Shown: positions 43,639-52,974 of the stretch, one piece after another | Layout: the number at the start of each line of letters is the position of its first letter | Numbering within the stretch: position 1 is the first letter of the stretch | Assembly (NCBI RefSeq): GCF_001427125.1 | Contig: NZ_LMGK01000023.1 | Coordinates: 223,870-287,869, forward strand | Length of the DNA stretch: 64,000 bases | From: Pseudomonas sp. Root562 | Lineage (GTDB): Bacteria; Pseudomonadota; Gammaproteobacteria; Pseudomonadales; Pseudomonadaceae | Direction: 5' to 3' | Notes under the pieces: generated by a model | The model's input: the letters and a program-made list of their open reading frames with translations, nothing else | What the model was told of the DNA's origin: nothing | The model's database searches: none | Translations under genes and position numbers: made by a program

Positions 43639-44361
43639 TCAGTTCGACGCACGGTAGAGTCCGTGCGCATCGATGTAGGCCAGGACCGCGTCGGGCACCA
43701 GGAAACGTACCGACTTACCGCTGGCCAGCAGTTGACGGATCTGGGTGGCGGATACCGCGAGCGGTGTCTGCCAGACGAATGCAATCTGTCCGCTCGGCCC
43801 TTTGAGGGCCAGCGGGTCGCTCACCGAGCGCGCTGCCAGCAGGTTGCGCAAGGCATCCGGCGGTTCGCTGTCGGCATCCGGGCGTTGCAACACCAGGATA
43901 TGGCAATGCTGGAGCAACTCTTCCCAGCGGTGCCAAGTGGGCAGGCCGCAAAATGCGTCCCAGCCCAAAAGCAGAAAAACCTGGGTCTCGGCGGCCATTT
44001 CGGCACGCATCAACTCCAGGGTATCAATGGTGTAGGACGGTTTGTCCCGCTGCAATTCGCGGGCGTCCACCACCAACGGTGCCACACCGGCCACCGCGCA
44101 CTCGACCATCGCCAGACGGTCCTTCGCCGACACCTGCGGCGTATTCCGATGGGGCGGCCTGGCACTCGGTGTCAGGCGCAGCTCATCGAGGCCCAGGGTC
44201 TCGGCAACTTCCAGCGCACCGCGCAAATGACCGATGTGCACCGGGTCGAACGTTCCACCCAGCACGCCAATACGGCGAGGCACTGGCTCGCTGACGGTCG
44301 ACGGGGCTGACGGGTCGAAGTCGCCCAAGTCAGACCGGCTCCTGTCCGCGCAACTGGCCAT
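43639..44361 (-). CDS. nadD: nicotinate-nucleotide adenylyltransferase
   Basis: 240 residues from ATG 44361, which overlaps the 3' end of proA by 32 bases. The conserved family sequence begins only at about residue 31 (R-I-G-V-L-G-G-T-F-D-P-V-H-I-G-H), so a shorter, non-ATG start such as TTG near 44328 is possible. NadD makes deamido-NAD from NaMN and ATP. The G-G-T-F-D-P-V-H-x-G-H and I-S/A-x-T-Q-I-R motifs are intact. NAD synthesis; follows proA. Confidence 0.93.
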   Translation of the reverse strand: MASCADRSRSDLGDFDPSAPSTVSEPVPRRIGVLGGTFDPVHIGHLRGALEVAETLGLDELRLTPSARPPHRNTPQVSAKDRLAMVECAVAGVAPLVVDARELQRDKPSYTIDTLELMRAEMAAETQVFLLLGWDAFCGLPTWHRWEELLQHCHILVLQRPDADSEPPDALRNLLAARSVSDPLALKGPSGQIAFVWQTPLAVSATQIRQLLASGKSVRFLVPDAVLAYIDAHGLYRASN

Positions 44362-45601
44362 CACCGACCACGATGTACTTCTCGCAGGTCAGTCCTTCGA
44401 GGCCGACCGGGCCGCGGGCGTGCAGCTTATCAGTAGAAATGCCGATCTCGGCACCCAATCCGTATTCGAAGCCATCGGCAAAGCAGGTCGGGGTGTTGAT
44501 CATCACCGACGACGAATCGACTTCAGCCACGAAACGCCGGGTGTCGCCCTGGTGTTCGCTGACAATCGAATCGGTGTGGTGCGAGCCGTAATGGTTGATG
44601 TGCTCTATAGCCTGTTCCAGCCCGTCGACCACGCGGATCGACAGAATCGCGTCGAGGTACTCGGTACTCCAGTCATCGAGGGTGGCCGGCACGGCATCGA
44701 TGATTGCCCGGGTGCGTTCACAGCCACGCAGCTCGACGCCTTTCTCGCGGAACTGGGCCGCCATCACCGGCAGAAAATCTTTGGCGACGGTTTGGTCGAC
44801 GAGCAGCGTTTCCATGGCACCGCAGATGCCGTAACGGTAGGTTTTGGCGTTGAACGCGATGCGCTGGGCCTTCGCCAGGTCGGCGTGTTCGCTGACGTAA
44901 ACGTGGCAAATGCCGTCCAGGTGTTTGATCACTGGCACGCGAGCATCTCGACTGACGCGCTCGATCAGGCCGCGACCGCCGCGAGGCACGATGACATCGA
45001 CGTATTCAGGCATGGTGATCAGCGCGCCGACGGCGGCACGGTCAGTGGTTTCGACCACTTGCACCACCGCGGCCGGCAATTCGGCCTCTGCCAGTCCGCG
45101 CTGGATGCAGGCAGCGATGGCACGATTGGAATGAATGGCCTCCGACCCGCCACGCAGAATGGTCGCGTTGCCGGATTTCAGGCACAGGCTGGCGGCATCG
45201 ATGGTGACGTTCGGACGGGATTCGTAAATGATCCCGATGACGCCCAAGGGCACGCGCATCTTGCCGACCTGGATACCGGACGGACGGAAACTCATGTCAC
45301 GGATCGCTCCGACCGGGTCCGGCAGCGCGGCCACCTGGCGCAAACCGACGATCATGCTGTCAATACGCGCCGGCGTCAGCGCCAGGCGTTCAAGCAAAGC
45401 CGGTTCAAGACCGTTGGCGCGGCCGGCTGCCAAGTCCAGCTCATTGGCTGCGGTCAACTCGGCGCGGGCGGCGTCCAGTGCGTTGGCGGCGGCCTGCAAG
45501 GCGCGGTTTTTCTGCGCAGTGCTGGCGCGGCCAATCACGCGGGAAGCTTCGCGGGCGGCGCGACCCAAGCGGGTCATGTAGTCAAGAACGGACTCAGTCA
45601 T
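44330..45601 (-). CDS. proA: gamma-glutamyl phosphate reductase
   Basis: 423 residues, full length. ProA reduces gamma-glutamyl phosphate to glutamate-5-semialdehyde in proline synthesis. Typical parts: I-G-I-I-Y-E-S-R-P-N-V-T, G-N-A-T-I-L-R-G-G-S-E-A, D-V-I-V-P-R-G-G, and the catalytic Cys in the Y-G-I-C-G-A-M-E-T-L-L segment. It heads the proA-nadD-rsfS-rlmH-mrdA-rodA-mltB-rlpA series. Confidence 0.97.
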   Translation of the reverse strand: MTESVLDYMTRLGRAAREASRVIGRASTAQKNRALQAAANALDAARAELTAANELDLAAGRANGLEPALLERLALTPARIDSMIVGLRQVAALPDPVGAIRDMSFRPSGIQVGKMRVPLGVIGIIYESRPNVTIDAASLCLKSGNATILRGGSEAIHSNRAIAACIQRGLAEAELPAAVVQVVETTDRAAVGALITMPEYVDVIVPRGGRGLIERVSRDARVPVIKHLDGICHVYVSEHADLAKAQRIAFNAKTYRYGICGAMETLLVDQTVAKDFLPVMAAQFREKGVELRGCERTRAIIDAVPATLDDWSTEYLDAILSIRVVDGLEQAIEHINHYGSHHTDSIVSEHQGDTRRFVAEVDSSSVMINTPTCFADGFEYGLGAEIGISTDKLHARGPVGLEGLTCEKYIVVGDGQLRGQEPV

Positions 45602-45791
45602 GGTCTGGGCGTGGTCTTTTCTAAGGTCTTGGTAAAGAGTAAAGCGGCAGATTATAGCTGTCGTGCCTCCTGACTAACAGCGGTGACGGGCGGATGGTCG
45701 AAATGGAGAGCAAATTGCCGACGTTCAGCCGGGATTAAGCTGCAAATTGTTATCATCACCACTCAATCAGCCCTGATAAACACTGTTCATC

Positions 45792-46490
45792 ATGTCCAAT
45801 CTGACTGTCCGAACGTCCGCCATGAGCCTGCCCACGGGCCTTGCGGACGCATTTTTCGACCGCGACGCGCAAATTCTTGCCCGGGACCTGCTCGGGAAAG
45901 TCATTCGGCATCGGGTCGACGGACTGTGGCTCAGCGCAAGGATCATTGAAACCGAAGCCTATTACTGCGCCGAAAAAGGCAGTCATGCGTCGCTCGGCTA
46001 CACAGAAAAACGTAAGGCTTTGTTTCTGGATGGCGGTCACATTTATATGTATTACGCCCGGGGTGGCGACTCCCTGAACTTCAGCGCCCAAGGTCCGGGC
46101 AACGCAGTGCTGATCAAATCGGCTTACCCGTGGGTCGACGACGTGAGCGGCCCGGCGAGCCTGGCGCAGATGCTGTTGAACAACCCCGACGCCCGGGGCC
46201 GCCCTCGCCCACCGCAAAAGCTCTGCGCCGGGCAAACCCTGCTGTGCAAGTCGTTGGGGCTGAAGGTACCGGTCTGGGATGCCAAGCGCTTCGACCACGA
46301 GGTGCTGCTGGTTGAAGATGTCGGCCAGTCCCCTGCCCACGTTATCCAGACCACGCGCCTGGGCATCCCCCATGGACGAGATGAACATCTGATGTACCGC
46401 TTTGTCGACTCGGCCTACGCTGCCTGGTGCACACGGAACCCGCTGCGACGGGGTCAGGTCGAAGGGCGCGACTATTTTATGCTGGGCTGA
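45792..46490 (+). CDS. mpg: DNA-3-methyladenine glycosylase (AAG/MPG family)
   Basis: 232 residues. The enzyme removes alkylated and deaminated purines from DNA in base-excision repair. The active-site Glu is in I-I-E-T-E-A-Y, the flipping Tyr in the Y-M-Y-Y-A-R-G segment, and the fold motif A-V-L-I-K is present (G-N-A-V-L-I-K-S). ATG at 45792 has no strong ribosome site; an internal ATG (M-S-L-P-T-G) is an alternative. It is divergent from proA. Confidence 0.92.
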   Translation: MSNLTVRTSAMSLPTGLADAFFDRDAQILARDLLGKVIRHRVDGLWLSARIIETEAYYCAEKGSHASLGYTEKRKALFLDGGHIYMYYARGGDSLNFSAQGPGNAVLIKSAYPWVDDVSGPASLAQMLLNNPDARGRPRPPQKLCAGQTLLCKSLGLKVPVWDAKRFDHEVLLVEDVGQSPAHVIQTTRLGIPHGRDEHLMYRFVDSAYAAWCTRNPLRRGQVEGRDYFMLG

Positions 46491-46582
46491 ATGCTGACCA
46501 ACACTGACTCCTGTGGGAGCGGGTGTATTCAGAGTGATGTGTTCTCAACAGGATCAACTGAACATTCAATGGAGTTGTCTTT

Positions 46583-47899
46583 ATGGGCCAATGGCTCGAT
46601 AGCGTGACCGGTTGGCTGACGGTCAACCCGCAATGGCTGGCGGCAGCGGTTTTCATCGTGGCCTTTGTCGAATGCCTGGCGATTGCCGGCCTGATCGTGC
46701 CCGGCACGGTGTTGCTGTTTGCCGTCGCGGTACTGGCAGGCAGTGGGGCGTTGTCGCTGAGTGAAACGCTATTGCTGGGCTTCCTCGCCGGCGTGTTGGG
46801 CGATGTGGTGTCGTATTTCCTGGGGCGCCACTTCCACCAGAACATCCGGCGCCTGCCAGGCTTGCGTCATCACCCCGAGTGGATCGCCGGGGCGGAGTCA
46901 TACTTCCAGCGCTACGGCATCGCCAGCCTGTTGGTCGGACGCTTTATCGGCCCGTTGCGCCCGATGCTGCCGATGGTGGCCGGCATGTTCGACATGCCCT
47001 TCCCGCGTTTCTTCGCCGTCAGCCTGTTGGCTGGCGCGGGTTGGTCGGTGGCCTATCTGCTGCCGGGTTGGGCCACCGGGGCAGCGATCCGCCTGCCGCT
47101 GCCTGAAGGTTTCTGGCCTGAGGCCGGGATCGTCGCCGGCGCCATCGCCGTGATGGTCGGATTGAGTGCAACCAGCAGTTTGCGCCGACATCGCAACGCC
47201 ACCGTTTTCATTACCGGGATGAGCCTGCTGATTCTCGCCGGGCTGTTCGTCGGTTATCCACACCTGACCGCGCTGGATCAAGGCGTGATGGCCCTGGTGC
47301 AGGAGCATCGCAAACCCGCACTCGATGAAGTGGCCGTCGTCCTCACGCTGATCGGCGAATTCCACATCATGCTGCTGTTCAGTGCCTTGCTGGTGGCGCT
47401 TCTGCTGATCACCCGACAATGGCGCCAGGCGATCTTCGCTTGCGGCACGTTGCTGTGCACTGCGCTGGCCAATACCGTGACCAAAGGCTTTTTCGCCCGC
47501 GTGCGGCCGGAAGTGCTGAGCGATCCCCTGACCAGCTACAGCATGCCCAGCGGTCATGCATCCGGCGCATTTGCGCTGTTCCTGACTCTGGCCGTGCTGG
47601 CGGGACGCGGACAACCGCCGCGGATGCGTCTGACCTGGTTGCTGGTGGCTTGTTTGCCAGCACTGGCAATTGCCCTGTCGCGGGTTTATCTCGGCGCGCA
47701 CTGGCCAACCGATGTATTGGCCGGTGCGATGCTGGCGGCCTGCGTCTGCGCGGCCAGCCTGTGGCTGAGCCAGCGCAAGGTTCAGCTCAATTCCATGCCA
47801 CCGAAGGTCTGGTGGCTGATCTTGCCGTCGCTGGTGGCTCTGTTCGGGTTCTTTGTGTTGCGGCATTTGCCGCATACGATGCTGCGGTACGCCTATTAA
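46583..47899 (+). CDS. DedA-PAP2 fusion membrane protein (phosphatase)
   Basis: 438 residues. The N-terminal ~200 residues form a DedA/VTT domain (G-R-F-I-G-P-L-R-P-M-L-P-M-V-A-G), the family that flips or moves undecaprenyl phosphate and phospholipids. The C-terminal part is a PAP2 phosphatase with all three motifs: K-G-F-F-A-R-V-R-P, P-S-G-H-A and S-R-V-Y-L-G-A-H-W-P-T-D. Such fusions could dephosphorylate and recycle polyprenyl or phosphatidate lipids; the substrate is unproven. AATGGAGTTG precedes the ATG. It is a single gene. Confidence 0.9.
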   Translation: MGQWLDSVTGWLTVNPQWLAAAVFIVAFVECLAIAGLIVPGTVLLFAVAVLAGSGALSLSETLLLGFLAGVLGDVVSYFLGRHFHQNIRRLPGLRHHPEWIAGAESYFQRYGIASLLVGRFIGPLRPMLPMVAGMFDMPFPRFFAVSLLAGAGWSVAYLLPGWATGAAIRLPLPEGFWPEAGIVAGAIAVMVGLSATSSLRRHRNATVFITGMSLLILAGLFVGYPHLTALDQGVMALVQEHRKPALDEVAVVLTLIGEFHIMLLFSALLVALLLITRQWRQAIFACGTLLCTALANTVTKGFFARVRPEVLSDPLTSYSMPSGHASGAFALFLTLAVLAGRGQPPRMRLTWLLVACLPALAIALSRVYLGAHWPTDVLAGAMLAACVCAASLWLSQRKVQLNSMPPKVWWLILPSLVALFGFFVLRHLPHTMLRYAY

Positions 47900-47905
47900 C
47901 CAGCC

Positions 47906-48502
47906 TCAGGCAAACAGCTCGCCCTGCAACTCGTCCAGCAGCGCCTGGATCGCATCCAGCCGCTGTTGCGGATCATCGAGTTGCAGCAGGTCGATCTTGT
48001 CCAGTTCGGCGAACGGCAACAGGTAAGCCAGCTGATTGGCCAGCGATTGCTGACCGGTCGCTTCGGTTCCCATGTTCAGCGCTTCGACCATCGGGTGTTC
48101 AGCCAAGGCCTTGAGCAATGCCACCAGATCGGCATCCTCGTCCTGCAGCGGCTGTTCCGGCTCCTCGTCGAGCCACTCGACCTCTGCCACGATCAACTGA
48201 TCACGTTGCAGTTCGGTGCGCAGAATGTTGAAGCGCCGGCCACCCTGAACCCGAATCCCCAACAGACCATTGTCCTGTGTCTTGAAATCGGTGATCAGCG
48301 CCTCACACCCCACCAGCGCGTACCCCGCCGGAGCGATGCCGACTTCTTCGCCCTCCAGGATGCAGACCACGCCGAAGCCGCCGCCCTGTTTCATGCAGCG
48401 ACCGATCATGTCCAGGTAGCGCGCCTCGAAAATCTGCAAGTCGAGGATGCAGCCGGGAAACAACACTGTATTGAGTGGGAAAAGCGGCAGACTCATAGAC
48501 AT
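47906..48502 (-). CDS. Lon N-terminal substrate-binding domain protein
   Basis: 198 residues, containing only the LAN/PUA-like domain of Lon (L-P-L-F-P-L-N-T-V-L-F-P-G, L-x-I-F-E-A-R-Y-L-D-M) and no ATPase or protease domain. Stand-alone proteins of this kind are common; the substrate and partner are not known. It follows the LrgB gene by 4 bases, so probably the end of an lrgA-lrgB-lonN unit. Confidence 0.9.
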   Translation of the reverse strand: MSMSLPLFPLNTVLFPGCILDLQIFEARYLDMIGRCMKQGGGFGVVCILEGEEVGIAPAGYALVGCEALITDFKTQDNGLLGIRVQGGRRFNILRTELQRDQLIVAEVEWLDEEPEQPLQDEDADLVALLKALAEHPMVEALNMGTEATGQQSLANQLAYLLPFAELDKIDLLQLDDPQQRLDAIQALLDELQGELFA

Positions 48503-48506
48503 TTCC

Positions 48507-49223
48507 TTACACCACCATCGACACCGCCAACGGCAGCAACACCGCCGTGGCCACGCCCATCAGACTCATCGCCAGCGCCGCGAAGGCGCCACATTCTTCA
48601 CTTTCCTGCATTGCCACCGCCGTGCCGACAGCATGGGCGGTCATGCCCAGCGCCATACCCCGAGCCTCGGGGCTGTGGACGCCGAGCCGGGTCAACAGAC
48701 TCGGACCAAAGATCGCGCCGATCACACCGGTAATCAACACGAACACCGCAGCCAATGCCGCGACGCCACCGATCTGTTCGGCCACCAACATCGCAATCGG
48801 CGAAGTGACCGACTTCGGTGCCATGGTCATCAGGATCATGTGTTCAGCACCGAACCACCAACCCAGAAGCACGCCAAGGGCTGTGGCAACCACTCCGCCT
48901 ATCACCAGCGTAGTAAAAATCGGCCAGAACAACTGCCGAATCCGCCGCAGATTAAGGTAAAGCGGCACCGCCAGCGCGACCGTCGCCGGGCCGAGCAGGA
49001 TGCTGAGGATCTCGGTGCTCTTGCGGTACTCGACATAAGTCAGGCCGCAGCCCACCAGCACACCGATCACCAGCAACATGGAGACCAGCACCGGCTGCAA
49101 AAAGATCCAGCGGGTTTTCTCGTAGGCCGCCAGTACCAGTTGATAGGCGCCGAGGGTGATGCCAATGCCGAACAGGGGATGGTGGATCACCGACGCCCAG
49201 GCGCCATGCCAGTCGAAGATCAT
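48507..49223 (-). CDS. LrgB/CidB family membrane protein
   Basis: 238 residues, about six to seven membrane helices, with the LrgB segment K-S-V-T-S-P-I-A-M-L-V-A and A-H-A-V-G-T-A. It overlaps the LrgA-like gene upstream by four bases (ATGA). LrgA/LrgB (CidA/CidB) pairs are holin-like membrane systems linked to murein hydrolase control, glycolate/pyruvate export or programmed lysis. The exact role here is open. Confidence 0.9.
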   Translation of the reverse strand: MIFDWHGAWASVIHHPLFGIGITLGAYQLVLAAYEKTRWIFLQPVLVSMLLVIGVLVGCGLTYVEYRKSTEILSILLGPATVALAVPLYLNLRRIRQLFWPIFTTLVIGGVVATALGVLLGWWFGAEHMILMTMAPKSVTSPIAMLVAEQIGGVAALAAVFVLITGVIGAIFGPSLLTRLGVHSPEARGMALGMTAHAVGTAVAMQESEECGAFAALAMSLMGVATAVLLPLAVSMVV

Positions 49224-49582
49224 TGGTTGTCCTCTGGGTGAACATGACGTTTGACCAGTCGCTGCATCAACACACCGGCGAAAGCCATCGACAGCAACAG
49301 CGACAAAAACAGTGCACCGACAATGGCCCAGAAATCCGCGGCGATGTCGGCGGCATACACCATCACACCCACCGCCGGGGGCACCAGCAACAAGGGCAGA
49401 TAACGCAACAGACTGCTGGCCGCCAGGTTCAGCGGCTCACCGACCTGGCCGCGACTGATCAGAAACACCAGCAACAGCAACAGGCCGATGATTGGACCTG
49501 GCAGGAACGGCAGCAGCAAATGGTTGATCGCGGTGCCGAGCAATTGGAACAGCACCAGCCAGGTCAGGCCACGTAACAACAT
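49220..49582 (-). CDS. LrgA/CidA family holin-like protein
   Basis: 120 residues with four membrane helices. L-P-F-L-P-G-P-I-I-G-L-L-L-L-L and P-P-A-V-G-V-M are characteristic of the family. It is directly coupled to the LrgB gene. No LysR-type or two-component regulator is adjacent, in contrast to the Staphylococcus and Bacillus loci. Confidence 0.9.
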   Translation of the reverse strand: MLLRGLTWLVLFQLLGTAINHLLLPFLPGPIIGLLLLLVFLISRGQVGEPLNLAASSLLRYLPLLLVPPAVGVMVYAADIAADFWAIVGALFLSLLLSMAFAGVLMQRLVKRHVHPEDNQ

Positions 49583-49776
49583 CTTTCATCTCCCGCAAAA
49601 TCCGTCATCCGCATTGGCCTGGGCATTATAAGCATGCCTGCCCTATACAACGGCATTCGCCAAAAGCATGGTCGGTTGACCGGAGCAAATTGCCATGTTG
49701 ATCTAAAGTGGTAATCCGGGAGGTCAAATCCCCCCCACTCAAAACTATAAAAGCGATGAACCCAAGGAGAGTCTCA

Positions 49777-50232
49777 ATGCCCTATGTTCCAGTTGCAGAG
49801 CTCAAAGATTATGTCGGGAAGGAACTTGGACGTTCCGAATGGCTCACCATCGATCAGGCGCGAATCAACCTGTTCGCCGAAGCCACTGGGGATTATCAGT
49901 TCATCCATGTCGACCCGGTCAAAGCCGCACAAACGCCATTTGGCAGCACCATTGCCCACGGCTTCCTGTCGCTGTCACTGATTCCAAAACTGATGGAAGA
50001 CATTCTCGTCATGCCGCAAGGCCTGAAAATGGTGGTCAACTACGGCCTGGACAGCGTGCGCTTCATTCAGCCGGTCAAGGTCGATTCGAAAGTGCGCCTC
50101 AAGGTCGACCTGACCGAAGTCACCGAGAAAAAGCCTGGCCAATGGTTGCTCAAGGCCACCGCCACCCTGGAAATCGAAGGCTCGGAGAAACCGGCGTATA
50201 TCGCCGAACCGTTGTCACTCTGCTTCGTGTAA
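49777..50232 (+). CDS. MaoC-like dehydratase ((R)-enoyl-CoA hydratase/NodN type)
   Basis: 151 residues from ATG 49777, with AAGGAGA at 49764-49770. Hot-dog fold with the hydratase pair Asp/His in A-T-G-D-Y-Q-F-I-H-V-D and the family P-F-G-S-T-I-A-H-G-F-L-S-L-S-L. It probably hydrates (R)-specific enoyl-CoA, linking beta-oxidation and other lipid routes, but the acyl substrate is unknown. It is a stand-alone gene. Confidence 0.9.
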   Translation: MPYVPVAELKDYVGKELGRSEWLTIDQARINLFAEATGDYQFIHVDPVKAAQTPFGSTIAHGFLSLSLIPKLMEDILVMPQGLKMVVNYGLDSVRFIQPVKVDSKVRLKVDLTEVTEKKPGQWLLKATATLEIEGSEKPAYIAEPLSLCFV

Positions 50233-50345
50233 ACCTTCCGGAATGCGAAGCAGCGCCCGCTGTTTCGCGCCCCCAGCCATTCTATCGACTGTATATGGAC
50301 ACATAGCTGCGGCATACTCGGTCGCCTAATTGCCCGGAACCCGCT

Positions 50346-52064
50346 ATGCGCTCACTTGCACTCATTGCCTTGACCCTGATGCTCACCGCTTGCGGAGACG
50401 GCGAATCGCTGTTGCCCCCTGATGCGCGGCTGCCGGACGGCGGACGCTATCGTGGCGACATGGTCAATGGCTTGCTGCAAGGCCAGGGCCGGATCGACTA
50501 CCCGAATGGCAGCTGGTACGCCGGTGAGTTCGATAAAGGCCAATGGCACGGCCAGGGTGAATGGCACGGCAGCAATGGCGAGGTCTATCGCGGGCAATTC
50601 AATCAAGGGTTGTTCGACGGCCAAGGCGCCTTGAGCACCAACGGCAGCCGTTACAACGGCGGTTTCAAACTGGGCCGGCGCAACGGTGAAGGCACCCTCA
50701 AAGAAAACGGCATGACCTACCGCGGCGAGTTCAAGGCCGATCAGTTTTCCGGGCTCGGCCGCCTCGAACTCGAAGACGGCAGCGCCTACCAGGGCCAGTT
50801 CGCCCACGGCAAACCCAATGGCGAGGGCCAGCGCGGCGACGCCAGCGGCAACCAGTACAGCGGGCACTTCGTCGACGGTCAGCTGGAAGGCAAGGGAACC
50901 TTCAACAGTGCCGACGGCGATATCTACGTCGGCGGTTTCAAGAACAATCAACTGGACGGGAAAGGTCGCTACGAAAACGCCGACGGCGACGTCTGGCTGG
51001 GTCTGTTCAAGGAAGGTTCGCTCAACGGCAAAGGCGAGTTGATCGGTGCAGACGGCAGTCACTACATCGGCCATTTCAACGACTGGCGCTTCAGCGGTCA
51101 GGGGCGACTGAACCTGGCCGACGGCAGTTTCTACATCGGCCAGTTCGACAACGACACCTATCAGGGCCGCGGCACTCTGGTGCTGACCGATGGTTCGGTG
51201 CTCAGCGGTATCTGGGTCAACGGCCAGCGAGTGCGCGATGCCGATGGCAAGCTGCTGCCGGACACGCTCGAACTCGGTTTGCTGGCCCAGGGGCGTCTGC
51301 TCGAAGAAGCGCTGGGCGGTGTGCCGGCCTCGACGCCAGCGGTGGAACTGTACACCCTGACCCTCGGCGGCGATGGCAAACAGAGTGTGTTCCTGCGTGA
51401 ATCCGACTATGTCGCCAATATGCTCAACAGTCGTTTCGGCGCCTTTGGCCAGATCCGCCTGGTCAACCATCGCGACCACCTCGGCGACCGCCCGATGGCC
51501 ACCCGGGAGAACCTGCGCCGCGCTGCGCTGACCCTGGCCGAACGCAGCGGTCCCGAAGACCTGATATTCATTTACCTGACCAGCCATGGCACCAGCGAAC
51601 ACGAGCTGGTACTCGACCAGCCGCGCATGGAGCTGGCCGATCTGCCGGCCGATGAACTGGCGGCCGTCCTCGCTCCGCTGAAGAACCGCGACAAGGTCAT
51701 CGTGATTTCGTCCTGCTACTCCGGCGGTTTCATCCCAGCCCTCAAGGACGAGCGCACCCTGATCATGACTGCTTCGCGGGCCGACCGCGTGTCGTTCGGC
51801 TGTTCGGAGGAAGCCAACTTCACCTACTTCGGCGATGCCTTGTTCGCCCAGGCGCTGAACCAGACCGACGATCTGGAACAAGCCTTCAAACTGGCCAGGG
51901 CCACCGTCGCCGAGCGGGAGCTGGCCGACAACTTCGAAGCCTCCGAACCGCAGATCTGGGCGCCAAAAACCGTCCTTTCGCACTGGCAGTTGCTTCGTAA
52001 ACAACAGGCAAGAAAAGCACTGCAAAGTGTCTCGATCGACAGCAAGGACGCAAAGAGCAACTAA
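50346..52064 (+). CDS. MORN-repeat lipoprotein with C13 (legumain/caspase-like) peptidase domain
   Basis: 572 residues. The signal ends in the lipobox L-T-A-C, so an envelope lipoprotein. Eleven MORN repeats of about 23 residues (pattern G-x-x-Y-x-G-x-F-x-x-G-x-x-x-G-x-G) fill residues ~30-285, with a twelfth decayed unit. The C-terminal ~220 residues are a C13-type peptidase: H414 in Y-L-T-S-H-G-T-S and C457 in I-S-S-C-Y-S-G-G, with I-M-T-A-S-R-A-D. Both catalytic residues are present. Similar proteins exist in Pseudomonas, but their targets are unknown. It is followed by an SDR gene after 26 bases, so possibly cotranscribed. Confidence 0.9.
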   Translation: MRSLALIALTLMLTACGDGESLLPPDARLPDGGRYRGDMVNGLLQGQGRIDYPNGSWYAGEFDKGQWHGQGEWHGSNGEVYRGQFNQGLFDGQGALSTNGSRYNGGFKLGRRNGEGTLKENGMTYRGEFKADQFSGLGRLELEDGSAYQGQFAHGKPNGEGQRGDASGNQYSGHFVDGQLEGKGTFNSADGDIYVGGFKNNQLDGKGRYENADGDVWLGLFKEGSLNGKGELIGADGSHYIGHFNDWRFSGQGRLNLADGSFYIGQFDNDTYQGRGTLVLTDGSVLSGIWVNGQRVRDADGKLLPDTLELGLLAQGRLLEEALGGVPASTPAVELYTLTLGGDGKQSVFLRESDYVANMLNSRFGAFGQIRLVNHRDHLGDRPMATRENLRRAALTLAERSGPEDLIFIYLTSHGTSEHELVLDQPRMELADLPADELAAVLAPLKNRDKVIVISSCYSGGFIPALKDERTLIMTASRADRVSFGCSEEANFTYFGDALFAQALNQTDDLEQAFKLARATVAERELADNFEASEPQIWAPKTVLSHWQLLRKQQARKALQSVSIDSKDAKSN

Positions 52065-52090
52065 GCTGACAGTATCAAGGGAGAAACACT

Positions 52091-52732
52091 ATGTACTTGA
52101 CGCCTCAGCATGTGCTGCTTGCCGGAGCCACCGGCCTGACCGGTGAACATTTGCTTGATCGCTTGCTCAATGAGCCAACGATTACGCGGGTTTTGGCCCC
52201 CTCACGCCGGCCATTGGCCGAACATCCTCACCTTGAAAACCCGGTAGGCGACCCTGCGGAGTTTCTGCCGCAACTCAATGGCCGTGTCGACATCGCCTAT
52301 TGCTGCCTCGGCACGACCATCAAAAAAGCCGGTTCCGAAGAGGCGTTCCGCGCGGTGGATCTGGACATGGTCGTGGCGTTCGCCAAACGAGCCCGGGAAA
52401 TGGGAGCGCGACACCTGATCGTGATCAGCGCCTTGGGAGCCGATCGCAGATCCTCGATTTTCTACAACAAGGTCAAGGGCGAAATGGAGCACGCATTACG
52501 CGCGCAAAACTGGCCGCAATTGACGATTTGCCGGCCATCGCTGCTGCTGGGCGAGCGCATCGAGCCGCGCTTTGCCGAGAAAGTCGCCGGTCCACTGTCT
52601 CGGCTGATTCCCGGCAAATACCATGGCATCGAAGCCTGCCAACTGGCCCGCGCCATGTGGCGCCTGGCTCTGGAGGAGCAGGATGGGGTGCGGATTGTCG
52701 AGTCGGATGAACTGCGAAAACTCGGCAAATAG
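52091..52732 (+). CDS. atypical SDR NAD(P)-binding oxidoreductase-like protein
   Basis: 213 residues. The Rossmann motif G-A-T-G-L-T-G is at 12-18, C-C-L-G-T-T marks the second strand, and Y-N-K-V-K-G-E-M-E has the Y-x-x-x-K pair. It belongs to the atypical SDR group of HTATIP2/TIP30-like proteins. The substrate is not known. AAGGGAGAAAC precedes the ATG. It is the last conserved gene before the toxin insert. Confidence 0.85.
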   Translation: MYLTPQHVLLAGATGLTGEHLLDRLLNEPTITRVLAPSRRPLAEHPHLENPVGDPAEFLPQLNGRVDIAYCCLGTTIKKAGSEEAFRAVDLDMVVAFAKRAREMGARHLIVISALGADRRSSIFYNKVKGEMEHALRAQNWPQLTICRPSLLLGERIEPRFAEKVAGPLSRLIPGKYHGIEACQLARAMWRLALEEQDGVRIVESDELRKLGK

Positions 52733-52974
52733 TTCAGTGGTGACTGGCTTTGCGGCCTTGCGGCCCCAAGGCAATTCAATGTCTTCTCTTTAGCATCGCC
52801 TCCGCGCGCTGTCGCGGTTTGCCTGCTGATTCGTCGTTGCATTAGTTCCGGCTCAATATTGCAGTCGCGCACACACCACGTGGGCGACTGGGTCTGGATA
52901 CATCATCTAACGAATGCCACAAATATATACCGCACACACTCTTCCTCCCTCAATAAAACTTATGGAGAACCACC

